NCBI GenBank assembly: GCA_019912685.1
Contig: JAIOII010001341.1
Span: forward strand, 1-35,608
Length of the DNA: 35,608 nt
Origin: Kofleriaceae bacterium
Lineage (GTDB): Bacteria; Myxococcota_A; Polyangia; Haliangiales; Haliangiaceae
Direction: 5' to 3'
How positions within the stretch are numbered: the stretch's first letter is position 1; every line of letters starts with the position of its first letter. This document shows, piece after piece, positions 28,382 through 35,608 of this stretch. The position numbers and the translations under genes were made by a program. The notes beneath the pieces are model-generated. The model was not told the origin of the DNA. It did not search any database and saw only the letters and a list, made by a program, of their open reading frames with translations.

Positions 28382-29424
28382 TCATGGATACGTCGTCGGG
28401 CGGGGGCGCCTCCCGGCGATGACGTCGTCGATCATCGCCGCCAGCGCCCGCGTGATCTCGTCGGCGGGATCCATCTCGAGCGCGCGCGCCACCTCGAGCT
28501 TGGCGCGGATCGGGTCATCGGCGATCAGGCAGGCGAGCGCGAGGTTGGCGCGCAGGCCGGCGTCACGTGGATGCAAGCTGCAGTTCCGCTCCGTGACCTC
28601 CACGGCCCGCTCACCACGCCCGAGGGCGAGGCACTGCCCGCCGAATTCGCGCGCGACATCGGCGTGCGTGGGATGGATGGCGTACGCTCGCTCGAACGCG
28701 GCGAAGGCGCCCTCGAGGTCGGACGCGGAACGCCGCGCCAGCCCGAGGAACCACCAGACGCGCCAGCGACCGTCGCCGGCCAGGGATTCCAGCTCGCGGA
28801 TGCCGCGCGCCAGTCGCCGGCGCTGGAACCAGCCGAGCTTCCGGGGATGGCCGTCGTACGTCAGGAGCGGCTCGATCGTGTCGACCACCCCACGGAACCG
28901 CTTCTCGACGTCGGGATCGAGGTCCTCGGCGGGCGACGTACGGCCGCGGTACATGATCTCGCCGGTCGTGGTGTCGACGTAGACCTCGACGTTGCCCTCG
29001 CGCCGGACGAAGCGGAGCCGCGCCGCCGCCTCCTCGGTCCTGAGGTTCAAGAGGAGGTCGGGGCGCCAGGCGAGCGGCACGACGAGCGGCTCGCGCTCGA
29101 CTCCGGTCATCCACACCGCCGAGACGCCCGCGTACGGCCCCATATCCAGCCAGGGGCAGGCGTGGTGCACGCTCGATCCCGGTCGACCAGCGCGACGTCG
29201 CGGTACGCGCCGCCGCGTTCGCCGACGAGACCTCGCGACTCGAGCTCGAGCAGGAAGGCCGCCGCGTCCTCGCTGGCCATGAACGCGACAACACAGAGCT
29301 GCGCATCGGCGCACACCATCCGGTGCGGCGCGGCCTCGAACCAGCCGGCGACTCCACCCGGCAGCGTCTTCTCGACCGCGTCCCGGCGCGCCACCACCGC
29401 CCACCCCTCGAGCACCACCGCCAC
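28382..29424 (-). pseudogene. TPR protein gene with a 1-nt frameshift
   Basis: From GTG 29424 the frame encodes VAVVLEGWAVVARRDAVEKT through GERGGAYRDVALVDRDRACTT (two joined parts), then the coding signal shifts frame near 29160 and continues ACPWLDMGPYAGVSAVW to the stop at 28382. The C-terminal part has tetratricopeptide-like helices (FAAFERAYAIHPTHADVARE, ALEMDPADEITRALAAM). Adding one base in the ACGCCTGCC stretch restores TTPCPWLDMG, a natural join. The GTG begins 1 nt after the stop of the preceding small gene, so the two formed an operon. Function unknown. Confidence 0.65.
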
Positions 29425-29425
29425 G

Positions 29426-29638
29426 TCAGTCGCCTTCGAACACGACCACGATCTGACAGCCGCCGAGCGCGAAGCGCTCGCCCTCATCGGACTCACCCGT
29501 CTTCGTCACCACCGCCCCGCCCGGACGCAGCTCGCGGATCCGGAGCCCTGCGGCCAGCTGCTTGTTGACCGCCTCGATCCCGAAGAACGAGATGCCCTCG
29601 GTCGTGTCGATGCGGATGCCAACCTCGATCGTCGCCAT
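29426..29638 (-). CDS. Small conserved-looking hypothetical protein
   Basis: 70 residues, MATIEVGIRIDTTEGISFFG to QIVVVFEGD, a compact beta-rich protein without signal peptide. GAGG precedes the ATG by 8 nt. It starts 18 bp after the end of tRNA fragment 2 and is followed 1 nt later by the frameshifted TPR gene, so it is the first gene of a two-gene transcript. No family recognised. Confidence 0.65.
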   Translation of the reverse strand: MATIEVGIRIDTTEGISFFGIEAVNKQLAAGLRIRELRPGGAVVTKTGESDEGERFALGGCQIVVVFEGD

Positions 29639-29656
29639 GTCTCGCCTCTACGTCGG

Positions 29657-29698
29657 TGGAGGATATCGGGATCGAACCGATGACCCTCGGCTTGCAAA
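29657..29698 (-). repeat. 42-bp direct repeat, putative att site 2 (tRNA 3' half)
   Basis: Identical to 27174-27215. The match stops exactly in the anticodon loop (after CTTGCAA), the classical crossover position of tRNA-targeting integrases. The integrase gene starts 195 bp further right. Confidence 0.75.
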
Positions 29699-29744
29699 TA
29701 ACACGGTCGGCGTCCCATCGGCTACTTGGAGCTCGTAGCGGTTG

Positions 29745-29838
29745 GTGACTAGCGGACCATCTTCGACGGAGAGCATGGGCCATGAGGCTTCCGGATGTCA
29801 GGGCCGCATGGTCCTCTCGGTGACTAGTTGGTGACTAG
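29745..29838 (+). repeat. Three GGTGACTAG direct repeats upstream of the integrase
   Basis: GGTGACTAG occurs at about 29745-29753, 29819-29827 and 29830-29838; two of the copies are preceded by TT, giving TTGGTGACTAG. They lie between the att-like repeat and the integrase start and could be arm-type recombinase sites or operator repeats. Confidence 0.5.
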
Positions 29839-29892
29839 AAACGGCCCCTTTGCGGATTACCCGCCGGGTTTCCTCCGTTCACCGTCGACGTC

Positions 29893-31263
29893 ATGAAGCT
29901 GAGGCTCACCGAACGAACTCTCGATCGCGTCGCGCCCCCCGCGAACAAGCCGCAGCTCCTCGTCTGGGACAAGGAGCTGCCTGGCTTCGGCGTCGTCGTC
30001 GGACGAAAGTGCTCCACGTTCGTCACGAACTACTGGGCCAAGGGCGTCAAGCGCCGCCAGGTCATCGGGAGGCGCGGGGCCATCGGCGACGACGGCGAGC
30101 CGTTGAACGTCTCCGCCGCTCGCCAGCGCGCTCGCGAGATCCTCGGCCGCGTCGCCGGCGGCGCCGATCCGAGCCTCGAGCTGCGGATGCGCGAAGGCGG
30201 CCCTACCCTCGCCGACGCGTTCGACCTGCATGTCGCGCGCATGAAGGCCAACGGCGCATCACCCGCCAGCCTCGCGACGATCACGCGCGAGCGCGACAAG
30301 TACCTCGAGAACTGGCTCACGCGCCCGTTGCGCACGATCGAACGCTCGCACTGCCGCGAGCTCCACGAGACGCTTTCCAAGAAGCACGGCCCGTACCTCG
30401 CGAACCGCGTCATGCGCCACGTCCGCGCCGCCTGGAACACCGCGCTCAAGGAGCACGACCTCCCCGCGAACCCGACCATCGCAGTGCACTGGAACAAGGA
30501 GCGCCGCCGCCAGGAACCGATTCCCTGGGCGCAGCTTCCCGCATGGCACGCGACTGTCGCCTCGCTCGAACCGGTTATCGTGAACCGGAAGCGAGTCGGC
30601 ACGCGTCCCGGCATCCGCGGCGACTACCAGCTCTTCGTCTTGCTGACCGGTCTCCGCCGCATGGACGCGGCGACCGTCCGTTGGGAGCACGTGGATCTCG
30701 ACGAGGGGTTGCTGCATCGCCCCAACCCCAAGGGCGGCACGGATCGGGCATTCACGATCCCGCTCAGCTCCGAGTGCGTGAGGCTTCTGGAACGACGGCA
30801 GGCGGAGAACCGCGTCTCGTTCACGGAAGGCGATGCGGGCTGGGTCTTCCCGACGCGCGCTCTCAAGGCCAAAGCCTGCCCTCTCTGCGCCAGCCTCGGC
30901 CGTCCCGCTCACGAAGCCGGGGCCGTCGTCCACTTGGTGGAAGGAAAGCAGCAGCGCATCGACAAGGACACGGGCAAGGCGACCCGCATCCTTCCCTCAC
31001 CGCATCGCCTGCGCGACACGTACACGAGCGCGCTCGTCGAGGTCGGCGGCATCTCGCCGTTCGTGATCGACGTCCTGACGAATCACCGCCCACCGCGCGG
31101 GTCAGTCACGGCCGGCTACATCGACCTGTCCATCGAGCACCTCGCCGAATGCCAGGAACGCGTGACGCAGTTCCTCCTCGCGAAGATGGCGCCACCGCCC
31201 GAGAAGACGAAGAAGTCACCGAGGAAGCCGCGAGCCCAGCGGCATCTCCATGCAGTTCCGTGA
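29893..31263 (+). CDS. Tyrosine recombinase/integrase
   Basis: 456 residues. The catalytic set is complete: Arg255 in LLTGLRR, a Lys in PNPKGGTDRAF, His371-x-x-Arg374 in SPHRLRD, His398 in LTNHRPP and the nucleophile Tyr409 in AGYIDL. The N-terminal 90 residues resemble the arm-binding domain of P4-type integrases (ERTLDRVAPP, GFGVVVGRK), followed by a SAM-like core-binding domain at about 105-215. Enzymes of this class integrate islands and prophages into tRNA 3' ends. A tRNA-derived 42-bp repeat lies 195 bp upstream, matching that role. C-terminal tail is Lys/Arg-rich. The element it serves probably extends to the right, beyond the window. Confidence 0.93.
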   Translation: MKLRLTERTLDRVAPPANKPQLLVWDKELPGFGVVVGRKCSTFVTNYWAKGVKRRQVIGRRGAIGDDGEPLNVSAARQRAREILGRVAGGADPSLELRMREGGPTLADAFDLHVARMKANGASPASLATITRERDKYLENWLTRPLRTIERSHCRELHETLSKKHGPYLANRVMRHVRAAWNTALKEHDLPANPTIAVHWNKERRRQEPIPWAQLPAWHATVASLEPVIVNRKRVGTRPGIRGDYQLFVLLTGLRRMDAATVRWEHVDLDEGLLHRPNPKGGTDRAFTIPLSSECVRLLERRQAENRVSFTEGDAGWVFPTRALKAKACPLCASLGRPAHEAGAVVHLVEGKQQRIDKDTGKATRILPSPHRLRDTYTSALVEVGGISPFVIDVLTNHRPPRGSVTAGYIDLSIEHLAECQERVTQFLLAKMAPPPEKTKKSPRKPRAQRHLHAVP

Positions 31264-31333
31264 CCTATGTGCCGCTGCTCGGGATCAAAAACGTGGAACT
31301 GGCTGCGCCCGAATGATCGCGTAACCTCATTTC

Positions 31334-33229
31334 GTGCTGAAGCCGGCGGCGTTGGGCCTCGTCATGCTGGCGGCGTGCGGGGAGCGAGCTACTCCCGCCG
31401 CCAGTGGTGACCGCCCGCCAGCGCCGCCTCCCGCCGCTGCGAAGGCGACGACGTGCGAACCGGATCGGCAGGGGGCCGACGTCGAGCTCGGCGGCCGGGC
31501 GATCGCGATCGCCGCCGGCGGGAACCGCGCCTGCGCCGTGCTCGAGGACCGCACGGTGATGTGCTGGGGCGATACTGCGCCCGAGCACATCGGCGAGGGG
31601 CCGTACGAGCACCGAGCGGTCGCGCCGGAGCGCGTACGTGGCCTGTCAGACGTGGTCGAACTGGAGCTCTACGACCACGGCGGGTGTGCACGCCTCGGCT
31701 CGGGCCAGCTGGAGTGCTGGGGCCAGGAGCCGCGGTATGACGTCCGGCAACGGCTCGCGCCGTCGACGGTGCCCCGCAGCGGTACGATCGCCCTCGGGCT
31801 CGGTCACACCTGCGTCGCGCACGCCGGTCGCGCGTGGTGCGGCGGTTCGCTGGTGCCGTTCGGCGACTTCCGCGGCTGGTCATACGTGCCGGGCGCCACG
31901 CGGGTGTCGCACGTGGCGGCGGGAGGAGGCTTCGACTGCGCCATCGTTGCAGGCGGAGACATCGCTTGCTGGGGGAACCTGCACAACAAGGACGACACGC
32001 CGATCCGCGCTGTACGCGTCCCCGCGCTCGGCAAGGCCAAGGCGCTCGCGCTTTCGGACTGGGAGGCGTGCGCGCTCCACCCGGAAGGCGACGTGACGTG
32101 CCTGCGCGGACCAGAGCGAGCAACTCGTCCTATCGCAATCGGCAACCTGCAAGATGCTCGCGCGATCGACACCGACGGCGACACCGGGTGCGCCGTTCGC
32201 ACCACCGGCGTCGTCGCGTGCTGGAGCGGCGTCGAGGGAACCGCGAACGCGCACGAGCCCTCGGTCGCGGTCGATGTCCCCGGGATCCGCGACGCCGTCG
32301 ACGTCGTGCGCGGCTCCGGCTTCACCTGCGTGCTGCGCGCCAACGGGCGCGTCCGCTGCTGGGGCGCGAACCAAGCGCGACAGCTCGGCGTCGACACGCT
32401 GCTGAAGAGCGACGCACCGCAGACCGTGTGCGGGCTGGATCGCGTGCGTCACGTGGTCACTGGTGTCCAGCACGTCTGCGCGCTGCGCGACGACGGCGAC
32501 GTGTACTGCTGGGGCGCGAATCACGCGGGCCAGCTCGGATCCGGAACCGAGCACAGCGCGGTGCCCCGCCGCGTCGACCGCGCACGAGCGTTCGTGCAGG
32601 TGGTCGCGTTTCAGCATTCGACGTGCGTCCTCGATACCGCGGGGCACGTGGAGTGCTGGGGAGCCAATCCGCTGACATCGACGGGGCGTGCCGCCGAGCT
32701 CACCGTGCCGACCGGGCCGGTCGCCCAGATCGCGCTCGGCAGCAGTGGCCTGTGCGCGATCAAGAGCGACCGCACCGTCATCTGCAACGATGGACCGGTG
32801 TCAGGGATCCGCGAGGCGCGGCGCATCGTCGGAGGCCGCATGATGTGCGCCGACGTCGACGACGACGCCGGCCGTCGCGCGGTGTGCTGGAAGGCGTACT
32901 TCTGGCCGCCGCACTCGGCCGCGACCGGCCACAACGACCGGCCATCCGCTGGTGCCTTCATGGGGCCGCTGAATCTCCTGTCCTGCGATGGCGTACCGTG
33001 CGGCAGGACTTCCAACCAGGGGCTGGTCTGTCAGTACCCGCAGACGTTCTCGACCAAGCCCGCGTGCGTCCCCTGGGATCCCGACAAGCTCGACGAGGCA
33101 GTCGCCACGCCGGGCAGCAACCTGAACTGCGAAATAACTGCCGCCGGCCTCGTGACCTGCGCGGGACGCAACTGGCTGGGCGAGCTCGGCACCGGCCGGT
33201 TCGGCTACCTGCAGACGCCCGGCTTCTAG
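31334..33229 (+). CDS. RCC1-like beta-propeller lipoprotein
   Basis: 631 residues. Lipobox LAAC at residues 12-15 indicates a lipid-anchored exported protein. The rest contains about eleven RCC1-like blade units of the form C-x8-10-C-W-G (CAVLEDRTVMCWG, CVLRANGRVRCWGANQARQLG, CALRDDGDVYCWGANHAGQLG), each with a pair of cysteines that could form a disulphide within the blade. RCC1-like repeats form seven-bladed propellers; secreted myxobacterial versions have no established function. TAACCT lies 6 nt before the GTG start and there is no SD, so the mRNA may be leaderless. It sits inside the integrase-linked region as possible cargo. Confidence 0.88.
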   Translation: MLKPAALGLVMLAACGERATPAASGDRPPAPPPAAAKATTCEPDRQGADVELGGRAIAIAAGGNRACAVLEDRTVMCWGDTAPEHIGEGPYEHRAVAPERVRGLSDVVELELYDHGGCARLGSGQLECWGQEPRYDVRQRLAPSTVPRSGTIALGLGHTCVAHAGRAWCGGSLVPFGDFRGWSYVPGATRVSHVAAGGGFDCAIVAGGDIACWGNLHNKDDTPIRAVRVPALGKAKALALSDWEACALHPEGDVTCLRGPERATRPIAIGNLQDARAIDTDGDTGCAVRTTGVVACWSGVEGTANAHEPSVAVDVPGIRDAVDVVRGSGFTCVLRANGRVRCWGANQARQLGVDTLLKSDAPQTVCGLDRVRHVVTGVQHVCALRDDGDVYCWGANHAGQLGSGTEHSAVPRRVDRARAFVQVVAFQHSTCVLDTAGHVECWGANPLTSTGRAAELTVPTGPVAQIALGSSGLCAIKSDRTVICNDGPVSGIREARRIVGGRMMCADVDDDAGRRAVCWKAYFWPPHSAATGHNDRPSAGAFMGPLNLLSCDGVPCGRTSNQGLVCQYPQTFSTKPACVPWDPDKLDEAVATPGSNLNCEITAAGLVTCAGRNWLGELGTGRFGYLQTPGF

Positions 33230-33254
33230 CGTCCTGACGGAGGGAGCTACCGAC

Positions 33255-33503
33255 CTACGCCACCTTGCCGCGCGTGTTCGCCTGCAGAAATGCGTCGACG
33301 TCCGTCGACCGGTATCGAACCAACCGGCCCAGCTTGATGAACCGCGGTCCACGCCCCGCGTAGCGCCAGCTCTGCAGGGTCGATCGCGAAACGCCAAGAC
33401 GTGCCGCCAGCGCCGGCTCATCGACGAACTCGCGCGTGGTTGACTCCTCGGCGGAGGAAACGATGTGGAGGGTGGAACCGGTGTCGTCGCTCGGCGAAGC
33501 CAT
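33255..33503 (-). CDS. AlpA/excisionase-like HTH protein
   Basis: 82 residues from the ATG at 33503 (101 from a start at 33560). The core LAARLGVSRSTLQSWRYAGR, GPRFIKLGRLVRYRSTDVD is a MerR-type winged helix as found in AlpA regulators and Xis-like excisionases. Such proteins accompany tyrosine integrases of islands and promote integrase expression or excision. It is convergent with the RCC1 lipoprotein gene. Confidence 0.82.
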   Translation of the reverse strand: MASPSDDTGSTLHIVSSAEESTTREFVDEPALAARLGVSRSTLQSWRYAGRGPRFIKLGRLVRYRSTDVDAFLQANTRGKVA

Positions 33504-33633
33504 CGTGCGTACTCTCGACCAGTATCCACCTGGCATCTGACGGTCGGGGCCGCTTGCCACACCCCTGTCAGCGGGCCCCTGCCACGGGGTATGTCGAGCC
33601 TGTCAGGCTGACCGCATACGGTCTGTCGTCTAT

Positions 33634-34446
33634 ATGCCGCGACAAATGCCCCGCGATTTCTCCGGACACCAAGAATCAGCACTTGGACGGTCCGGGACCG
33701 TGCCACCGCGGTCAAGCAAGCGGCAGCTATCCGTCGTGCCGGCGATGGACGGTTCCGCCGAAGGACGGCTCACTCGCGGCCAGGTCGCCCATCGGCTCAA
33801 CATCAGCGTGTCGACCGTCCGCCGCTACGAAGGCGTTCGGCTGCACCCGACGGTTGACGGGAACGACGTCCGCTGGTTCGACGCGCGCGAAGTCGCTGCG
33901 CTCGCCGCCGAGCTCGTCAACGAGGCGTCGACCCAGCGGCCAAACGCCAGAGGGTCGGCCATCGCGCCACACACGCGCAGCCCAGGCGAGATCGCTGCGC
34001 TGGTGTTCGAACGTTTGGAGCAACGGCAGTCGCTCGCGGAGATCGTGATCGGCCTTCGCATCGCGCCCGAGACCGTCCGGACGCTCTTCGACCAGTGGAC
34101 GTTGGGCCTGACCGAGGGCCAGCTGCGCATGCACCGCGAGCCCGCGGTGCCACGAACGAATGAGATCCCGCGGGTGACCCAGGACGTGCTCGCGTCTCAC
34201 CTTGCCCGGCTACCGGAAGGCGAGCTGACTCGCATCAGCGTCGCCCGATACCGTGGCGCGTACGCGCACGGCGACCACGACTACCTCCGCGTCAACGAGC
34301 TGGGTGGATTCCACGCCGCGGGCCCCGTCGCCGTCGACGAGATCGTTCGGCGCTACGGGGGTGGCTCTCTCCGGATCACCGCGTACGGCTTCGACCCTGG
34401 CGGCGTCCGCTGGGAGATGCTCGTCGACGGGCTAACGCCAGCCTAA
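33634..34446 (+). CDS. MerR-like HTH DNA-binding protein
   Basis: 270 residues. After a 44-residue polar leader comes a MerR-type HTH: LTRGQVAHRLNISVSTVRRY followed by wing residues (VRWFDAREVAALAAEL). The rest is a second helical segment (EIAALVFERLEQRQSLAEIV, typical of a second HTH-like unit) and a C-terminal alpha/beta part. The ATG at 33646 is an alternative start. Probably a regulator of the same mobile region; its targets are unknown. No family name is recognised for the full length. Confidence 0.75.
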   Translation: MPRQMPRDFSGHQESALGRSGTVPPRSSKRQLSVVPAMDGSAEGRLTRGQVAHRLNISVSTVRRYEGVRLHPTVDGNDVRWFDAREVAALAAELVNEASTQRPNARGSAIAPHTRSPGEIAALVFERLEQRQSLAEIVIGLRIAPETVRTLFDQWTLGLTEGQLRMHREPAVPRTNEIPRVTQDVLASHLARLPEGELTRISVARYRGAYAHGDHDYLRVNELGGFHAAGPVAVDEIVRRYGGGSLRITAYGFDPGGVRWEMLVDGLTPA

Positions 34447-34641
34447 CCGTAGGCAGGATCTCGAGAGGTCGACCAGAGTTGCCGGAGCTACGGGCACTTG
34501 CACGATTCTGGGGGTGGACACGCAACCGCGGCATCGAGCTCACGACAAGACCCATGGAGTTGATCGAAGTGGTCGACCCGTTGTGACGGATTCACCGTCC
34601 TCCGATTGATCCCTATCTCCACCGAAGGCAGGCTACCCCCG
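34447..34641. other. Intergenic segment with a spaced inverted repeat
   Basis: No gene is seen. GGTCGACCA (34467-34475) and TGGTCGACC (34570-34578) form a 9-bp inverted repeat about 95 nt apart; smaller complementary pieces (GTTGC/GCAAC) lie between. It could be a recombination site or a structured transcript, or coincidence, since GGTCGACC is itself palindromic. Confidence 0.25.
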
Positions 34642-35608
34642 ATGGCATCCGAAGCACTGAGCATCCCGAGCGACATCGCGTGGCAACGGTTGGCGTGGAG
34701 CCGCGAGATGCTCGATCTTCCGGGCGGCCATCTTCCGCCTCGATGGCGGAGCTCGATGGCGATCTACGCCTACCCGCTGCCGCTGAGCGACACAGAGGAG
34801 GACTACCCCGATCACCGCATCGTCTACTTGAAGCTTTCGCTCACGATCACGGGGTGGACTCGGAACGAAGAAATCCCGAGCGCAGGGTCACTGCCGACCG
34901 GGACCGATCGGTTTGGAGCAGACGTCTGGGACCGCGTGACAAACGTTTCGGGAATCACCGCGTACCTTCCTTGCCTCAGCGCGATCGCCCAGATCGCAGT
35001 CTATCCGCGGCGGCCGGAAGGAACGCTGCCAGACGACTACCCGTTCATCGTCGACTTCGAACCAAAGAAGCGCGAACTCTACGAGACGGTCACCGATACC
35101 AAGGAGGTTCTCTCCGGGTCGAACGAGAACACGAACATCCGCAAAGGCCACACGTCGACGCACTCCGTCGAGGGAAGCGTCACAGCGAAGACGTCGATCC
35201 CTCTCGTCGGTGGTGCTGACGTCACGGCCAGCGCTGGCTACCGCCGCGAGTCCGTCGATATCAAGACGACCGACGAATCGACCGAGAGACGAGAGACGGC
35301 TGGACGCTCGACACAGCTCTCGCAGATGTATCAGCTATTCAACGGCTACCACGCCGGAACCAACCGCGCCGTCTTCGTCATCCTCCCGCGGCCGCACACC
35401 CAGACCGACGCGGAGCAGGTGGAAGCCAACCTCATCGGCGGCGAGCGACGCCTCGAAGGCATGCAAGACATCTTCCTCGTCGTCCAGACGCCGCGATCGG
35501 CCGATGGCCTCTGCGTCGAGGCGTGGCTCGATACGTCGCACAAGGAGGTTGCCGCGCTGGGGCTCATCACCGTGGGCGACGACGGAGGAGGGGGCGGTGG
35601 TGGTGGTG
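34642..35608 (+). CDS. Beta-rich hypothetical protein, 3' end outside window
   Basis: Open from the ATG at 34642 to the right edge (322 codons). No signal peptide. The N-terminal part is a mixed domain; a central section (about residues 155-235) has alternating Ser/Thr and hydrophobic residues: SGSNENTNIRKGHTSTHSVE, then GSVTAKTSIPLVGGADVTAS, then AGYRRESVDIKTTDESTERR. Two polar strands around a short apolar loop resemble the insertion hairpin of aerolysin/ETX-type pore-forming proteins, but no family signature is certain. The visible end is a Gly run (DDGGGGGGGG), probably a linker to a further domain. Codon use is less GC3-biased than in the core genes, fitting acquired DNA. Confidence 0.7.
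   Translation, partial: MASEALSIPSDIAWQRLAWSREMLDLPGGHLPPRWRSSMAIYAYPLPLSDTEEDYPDHRIVYLKLSLTITGWTRNEEIPSAGSLPTGTDRFGADVWDRVTNVSGITAYLPCLSAIAQIAVYPRRPEGTLPDDYPFIVDFEPKKRELYETVTDTKEVLSGSNENTNIRKGHTSTHSVEGSVTAKTSIPLVGGADVTASAGYRRESVDIKTTDESTERRETAGRSTQLSQMYQLFNGYHAGTNRAVFVILPRPHTQTDAEQVEANLIGGERRLEGMQDIFLVVQTPRSADGLCVEAWLDTSHKEVAALGLITVGDDGGGGGGGG

Overview
The window is GC-rich DNA with strong G/C bias at third codon positions, and its gene content points to the Myxococcota (a Kofleriaceae/Haliangium/Sandaracinus-type myxobacterium). The signs are a very large hybrid histidine kinase, a WG-repeat protein, a secreted Cys-rich repeat protein, RCC1-type and Gly-rich lipoproteins, a DUF4157 toxin and a fragment of a myxobacterial-style Ser/Thr kinase. 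This is inference from gene families; no rRNA or other phylogenetic marker was used.

Layout. 1-6.5 kb: end of a WG-repeat protein, a 1292-residue double-core hybrid kinase overlapping a single-domain response regulator, and a convergent small P-loop kinase. 6.6-12.5 kb: an MFS transporter, a multicopper oxidase with a native hexahistidine near its N-terminus, a CPBP-type membrane protease with a small membrane protein, and a membrane protein/beta-propeller pair. 12.4-13.6 kb: trpS, preceded by a 13-codon leader peptide with tandem Trp codons and mutually exclusive hairpins, a textbook-style attenuator. 13.7-16.8 kb: a Cys-rich secreted protein coupled to an AurF-like diiron oxygenase, divergent from an alpha/beta-hydrolase-LuxR fusion whose start is covered by a 20-bp dyad. 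16.9-17.6 kb: a dihydrofolate-reductase-family protein.

17.6-24.6 kb is a polymorphic toxin locus on the minus strand: a 1762-residue DUF4157 (eCIS-type) protein with a C-terminal PD-(D/E)XK-like nuclease, then two about 90% identical putative immunity genes. The second copy still carries the last 11 codons of a toxin gene, and a 5' fragment of a Ser/Thr kinase lies between the copies, so the locus has grown by tail-plus-immunity duplication. 24.7-27.1 kb holds a helical protein, a small gene remnant, a Gly-rich lipoprotein and a small ORF.

27.2-35.6 kb looks like an integration hot spot. Two tRNA-derived fragments share a 42-bp identical direct repeat (27174-27215 and 29657-29698). They flank about 2.4 kb of decaying cargo (two frameshifted genes and a cut-off lipoprotein). 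The right-hand repeat lies next to a tyrosine recombinase, followed by an RCC1 lipoprotein, an AlpA-like regulator, a MerR-like HTH protein and a right-truncated beta-rich protein. Several genes have a -10-like hexamer 6-8 nt before the start codon and no useful Shine-Dalgarno, suggesting leaderless mRNAs. No CRISPR array, rRNA operon or complete IS element was seen.
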